From Gammaproteobacteria bacterium (GTDB taxonomy: Bacteria; Pseudomonadota; Gammaproteobacteria; Chromatiales; Chromatiaceae), in the NCBI GenBank assembly GCA_015767355.1, contig JADWMH010000016.1, positions 1-7,343 of the forward strand: a stretch of DNA of 7,343 nt. Reading direction: 5' to 3'. This document shows positions 3,950 to 7,343 of this stretch, piece by piece. Positions within the stretch are counted from its first letter, which is position 1. Every line of letters starts with the position of its first letter. Position numbers and translations under genes: made by a program. The notes under the pieces were generated by a model. That model saw only the letters and a list, made by a program, of their open reading frames with translations, was not told the DNA's origin and searched no databases.

Positions 3950-5233
3950 ATGACGGAAGTCGTCGCAACCAACGAAACCATTCTGGTGGTCGGAGGCGGT
4001 ATCAGCGGGATGACCGCTGCCATCGAAGCCGCAGAAACCGGAAAACGCGTGGTGCTGGTCGAAAAGCGCCCCTATCTGGGCGGACGCGTCAGCCAGTTCT
4101 ATAAATATTTCCCCAAGATGTGTTTTCCCACCTGTGGACTGGAGATCAACCAGCGCCGCACCAAGATGAACCCCAACATCACTGTGCTGACCATGGCGGA
4201 GGTGACCAGCCTCGAAGGTGAAGCTGGCAACTACAACGCCACCATCACGTTGAGCCCGCGTTACATCAATGAAAACTGCACCGGCTGCGGCGACTGCGCC
4301 AAGGTGGTTGAAGCGGAGTTCGACAACGAATACGACTACGGCATGTCCAAACGCAAGGGTGCCTATCTTCCTCATGTGATGGCGCATCCGATGCGCTACG
4401 TGCTTGATCCCGCGATCATCGGCACCGAAGAGGCCGACAAGGCCAAGGCTGCCTGCAAGGTCGACGCTGTCGATCTCGACATGCAGGAAGAGGAGGTCAA
4501 ATTCAACTGCGGCGCAGTCATCTGGGCAACCGGCTGGCAGCCCTATGATGCGGACAAGATTCAGCCCTACGGCCACGACCGTTTTGACAACGTGCTGAGC
4601 AATGTCGAATTTGAACGCATGTGTGACCCCAAGGGACCCACGGGCGGCAAAATTGTACGTCCGTCAGACGGCAAGGAGGCGAAGAACATCGCCTTTATCC
4701 AGTGCGCCGGCTCGCGTGACCGCAACCATCTCTATCACTGCTCCCGCATCTGCTGCATGGCCACCCTGAAGCAGACCAACTACGTCACCGATGCTCTGGG
4801 CGATGATGCCGATGTCACCATCTACTATATCGACATCCGCTCCATCGACCGCTTCGAAGACTTCTATAAAAAGGTCCAGGAAAACGACAACGTCAAGTTC
4901 GTTAAATCCAAGGTCGCCAGCGTGACCCAGGACAGCGACGGCAACCCCGTCTGCAACGGCGTCGATACCGAAGGCTACAACCGCTATGCGCAGGCGCATG
5001 ACCTTGTGATCCTGGCGACAGGCATGGAGCCCAGCGTCGATGCTGACAAGTTCCCTGTCGATATCGTCGTCAACCGCGAAGGCTTTATCGAAGCCGATGA
5101 GAAAAACGGCGGTATTTTTGCAGCAGGTGTTGCATCCGAGGCACTGGATGTCAACCGCGCTGTACAACACGCGACCGGCGCTGCACTGCGCGCCATTCAG
5201 GTTGTTAACCGCGTTGCAAGTACGGAGGCCTAA
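3950..5233 (+). CDS. qmoA: Quinone-interacting membrane-bound oxidoreductase subunit A (HdrA-like flavoprotein)
   Basis: A 427-residue cytoplasmic FAD protein related to heterodisulfide reductase HdrA. With QmoB and QmoC it shuttles electrons between APS reductase (AprAB) and the quinone pool, towards sulfite oxidation in sulfur oxidisers or APS reduction in sulfate reducers. The FAD Rossmann motif is GGGISG at 15-20, followed by EKRPYLGGRVSQFYKYFPK, a family signature. A reduced ferredoxin-like insert follows: Cys110, Cys113 and Cys116, with no CP pair; Cys169 (AACKVDAVD) may supply the fourth ligand. A second set, Cys252-x11-Cys264-x3-Cys268-Cys269, matches the non-canonical [4Fe-4S] site near the FAD in HdrA. 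A second flavin-binding block is LVILATGMEPS (352-362), and the C-terminal VNRAVQHATGAALRAI is typical. The start at 3950 rests on GGAGGA 6 bp upstream. qmoB begins 2 bp after the stop. Confidence 0.9.
   Translation: MTEVVATNETILVVGGGISGMTAAIEAAETGKRVVLVEKRPYLGGRVSQFYKYFPKMCFPTCGLEINQRRTKMNPNITVLTMAEVTSLEGEAGNYNATITLSPRYINENCTGCGDCAKVVEAEFDNEYDYGMSKRKGAYLPHVMAHPMRYVLDPAIIGTEEADKAKAACKVDAVDLDMQEEEVKFNCGAVIWATGWQPYDADKIQPYGHDRFDNVLSNVEFERMCDPKGPTGGKIVRPSDGKEAKNIAFIQCAGSRDRNHLYHCSRICCMATLKQTNYVTDALGDDADVTIYYIDIRSIDRFEDFYKKVQENDNVKFVKSKVASVTQDSDGNPVCNGVDTEGYNRYAQAHDLVILATGMEPSVDADKFPVDIVVNREGFIEADEKNGGIFAAGVASEALDVNRAVQHATGAALRAIQVVNRVASTEA
5224..5228 (+). promoter_or_regulatory. Ribosome binding site of qmoB inside the end of qmoA
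   Basis: GGAGG lies within the last codons of qmoA, 7 bp before the qmoB ATG at 5236, so translation of the two genes is probably coupled. Confidence 0.7.
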
Positions 5234-5235
5234 TC

Positions 5236-7343
5236 ATGTCAGATGAAATCAAATATACCGGCTATCTCTGCACCGGCTGTGGCATTGGCGACAGGCTGGA
5301 CGCTTCTCAGATCGAGATGACCGCCACGCGTGAAGGCAAGATGTCTGAATGCAAGAGCCACGAAATGCTGTGCTCGAAGGAAGGCGTGGAGATGATCCAC
5401 AACGACATCGACAACGATGGCGTGACCCACGTGATGATCGCTGCCTGTTCACGACGCGCCAAGGTCGAGGCATTCAACTTCAGCGATGTCGCCATGACAC
5501 GCGCAAACCTGCGTGAAGGCGTCATCTGGGTTCGCCCCGAGGACGACGAGCACCAGGAGACGACCCAGGAGATGGCGGACGACTATATCCGCATGGCCTG
5601 CGCCGAGCTCAGGTCATCGAAAGCACCGGCTCCTTCAGGTGAGCAGACACTCAACAAAAACATTCTGGTCGTCGGCGGCGGCGTTACCGGCATGACTGCC
5701 GCAATAGAAGCGGCGGCGGCTGGTTACACAGCGCATATCGTTGAAAAGAGCGGCGCTCTGGGCGGCTGGGCCGCCAAGTGGTACAAGCGGGTACCTTTCA
5801 AGGCGGCAGCTGCCGGCACATCCAACAGCAGAACCGCAGATCTTCCGCAACCGATCGAGACCGGTGTGGAGGAGATGATCGCTGCTGTAGAAGCCGATAG
5901 CAATATCACCGTGCATCTCAACAGCATCGTCAGCAAGACTTCCGGTGCTCCCGGGCGTTTCTCTGCGGATATCAGCACCGAATCCGGCTCGACCACCACC
6001 GAAAATTTCGGATCGATCGTACAGGCCTCTGGTTTTACCCTGTTCGATCCCAGCAAACTTTCTGCATATAACTATGCCAACTCTGCCGACATCATCACCA
6101 ATGCCGAGATGGAGGAGCTTGCCAAGGCCGCTGACGGCGGACCGATCAAGCGCCCCTCGGACGGCAAAGAGGTGCAGTCCGTTGCATTCGTACAGAATGT
6201 TGGCCAAAGTTCCGATAAAGAGGGTGAACTCCCCTACCACTCGGGCATCGGCGACCTGGTTGCGATCAAGCAGGCGATCTACTGCAAGGATCTGAACCCC
6301 GGCTGCAGCACCACTATCATGTTCGACAACCTGCGCACTCCTGGCGCTGCCGGTGAGGATTTTTACCGCGCAGGCCAGCAGGCGATGATCACCTTTACCA
6401 AGGGCATTGTCTCCGAGGTGGTTGCAGGCGACTCTCCCACCGTCAAGTTCAAGGATCTGATCCTGAATGACGATGCCGAGATGGCATGCGACCTGGTGGT
6501 TCTCGATGTCGGCATGATTCCCAACTCCGGTCCGGATCCCTACGCAGGCATCGAGGATATAGAGACCGGCGAAGCCGGCGGTGAAAGCGAAGTTGTTGGT
6601 GATGCGATAGAAGAAGCCGCTGAAGCAGCGCCTGAAGTCTCCGTCGACTCCATCCTGAACCTCGGGTATCGCCAGGGCACCGACCTGCCGCAGCTCAAAT
6701 GGGGTTTTACCGACTCGCACTTTATCTGCTTCCCTTATGAGACCCGCCGCACCGGCATCTATGCAGCCGGCCCTGTGCGCCGTCCCATGGATATCAAGCA
6801 GGCGCAGGACGATGCAACCGGCGCTGCCCTGAAGGCCATCCAGGCGCTGGAGCATGCAGGCAGCAACAATGCCGTGCATCCGCGTGTCGGCGACCTCTCC
6901 TTCCCCACCTTTCGCAAAGAGGGCTGCACCCAGTGCAAACGCTGTACTGTAGAGTGTCCCTTCGGCGCCATCGATGAGGATGACAAAGGCTTCCCGATGT
7001 ACAACGAGTCGCGCTGCCGTCGCTGCGGCACCTGCATGGGCTCCTGCCCGGTGCGCGTCATCTCCTTCGAGAACTACTCGGTCGAAACAGTCGGCCAGCA
7101 GATCAAGAATGTCGAGATTCCGGACGAGTTCGACGAAAAACCACGGATCCTGGTGCTTGCATGTGAAAACGACGCCTATCCGGCGCTCGACCAGGCTGCA
7201 ATCAGCGGCAAAGAGGTGAGCCCCTGGGCGCGCGTCATCCCGGTTCGCTGCCTTGGCTCCGTCAGCGTCTCATGGGTCACCGACGCCATGAACAATGGCT
7301 ACGACGGCGTCATCATGATGGGCTGCCAGCGTGGTGAAGACTA
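5236..7343 (+). CDS. qmoB: Quinone-interacting membrane-bound oxidoreductase subunit B (partial, 3' end missing)
   Basis: 702 residues are visible without a stop; family members run to roughly 750, so about 50 residues are missing. It is an HdrA/MvhD-like iron-sulfur flavoprotein partner of QmoA. Order: an N-terminal domain (1-125) with CTGCGIGD at 12-19 and Cys39, Cys46 and Cys71; a linker; an FAD domain from GGGVTG (147-152) to the signature SHFICFPYETRRTGIYAAGP (494-513); two classical [4Fe-4S] motifs, Cys564-x2-567-x2-570-x3-574-Pro and Cys594-x2-597-x2-600-x3-604-Pro; then an MvhD-like domain from 636 with Cys643, Cys672 and Cys697. Two oddities: the HdrA-type cysteine set kept in QmoA is replaced here by Asn321, His335, Gly339 and Asp340, and residues about 433-468 form an acidic Gly/Glu/Ala-rich insertion. 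qmoC and possibly aprAB are expected downstream. Confidence 0.92.
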   Translation, partial: MSDEIKYTGYLCTGCGIGDRLDASQIEMTATREGKMSECKSHEMLCSKEGVEMIHNDIDNDGVTHVMIAACSRRAKVEAFNFSDVAMTRANLREGVIWVRPEDDEHQETTQEMADDYIRMACAELRSSKAPAPSGEQTLNKNILVVGGGVTGMTAAIEAAAAGYTAHIVEKSGALGGWAAKWYKRVPFKAAAAGTSNSRTADLPQPIETGVEEMIAAVEADSNITVHLNSIVSKTSGAPGRFSADISTESGSTTTENFGSIVQASGFTLFDPSKLSAYNYANSADIITNAEMEELAKAADGGPIKRPSDGKEVQSVAFVQNVGQSSDKEGELPYHSGIGDLVAIKQAIYCKDLNPGCSTTIMFDNLRTPGAAGEDFYRAGQQAMITFTKGIVSEVVAGDSPTVKFKDLILNDDAEMACDLVVLDVGMIPNSGPDPYAGIEDIETGEAGGESEVVGDAIEEAAEAAPEVSVDSILNLGYRQGTDLPQLKWGFTDSHFICFPYETRRTGIYAAGPVRRPMDIKQAQDDATGAALKAIQALEHAGSNNAVHPRVGDLSFPTFRKEGCTQCKRCTVECPFGAIDEDDKGFPMYNESRCRRCGTCMGSCPVRVISFENYSVETVGQQIKNVEIPDEFDEKPRILVLACENDAYPALDQAAISGKEVSPWARVIPVRCLGSVSVSWVTDAMNNGYDGVIMMGCQRGED

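Noticed and set aside
3923..4576. 217-residue minus-strand reading frame opposite qmoA
   Set aside because: Antisense shadow of the conserved QmoA FAD and ferredoxin segments; no domain recognised.
5635..6879. 414-residue minus-strand reading frame opposite qmoB
   Set aside because: It lies wholly antisense to qmoB, whose protein has clear cofactor motifs throughout. The antisense product has no recognisable domain and arises from GC-rich codon bias.

Overview
The window looks like chromosomal DNA of a chemolithoautotrophic sulfur-oxidising proteobacterium, probably a gammaproteobacterium. This is inferred from gene content: an Rnf electron-transport operon end, a CbbQ-type Rubisco-activase AAA+ ATPase, a two-domain universal stress protein and the Qmo complex that partners APS reductase. 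No sequence search was possible. A sulfate reducer also has Qmo, but the cbbQ gene argues for an autotrophic sulfur oxidiser running the APS pathway in reverse.

Layout. (1) 1-1071, plus strand: the last codons of rnfG, whose FMN-attachment motif straddles the window edge, then a 208-bp gap holding a good -10 box and two repeat-like modules, then complete rnfE. (2) 1072-1214: a convergent intergenic region with a REP-like inverted repeat and an AC/GT-rich repeat. (3) 1215-2439, minus strand: a translationally coupled pair, a helical DUF1451-like protein followed by a SpoIIAA-like + UspA fusion. (4) 2440-2805: no gene. It holds a candidate minus-strand promoter, a perfect 13-bp palindrome and a nest of three inverted repeats. 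(5) 2806-3609, minus strand: an orphan cbbQ-like gene. (6) 3610-3949: a divergent regulatory region with short palindromes. (7) 3950-7343, plus strand: qmoA and qmoB (qmoB runs off the end), tightly spaced and each with a strong Shine-Dalgarno sequence.

How the genes work together. RnfG and RnfE are membrane subunits that exchange electrons between ferredoxin and NAD(H) coupled to ion flux. QmoAB, with the membrane subunit QmoC expected just downstream, links AprAB to the quinone pool. CbbQ, with a CbbO partner not seen here, reactivates Rubisco. The stress pair sits between these as an independent unit.

I found no clear undescribed system. The points most worth a second look are the loss in QmoB of the HdrA-type cysteine set that QmoA keeps, an acidic insertion in QmoB, repeat elements lodged inside the rnf operon and against the cbbQ stop codon, and the stress-protein pair.
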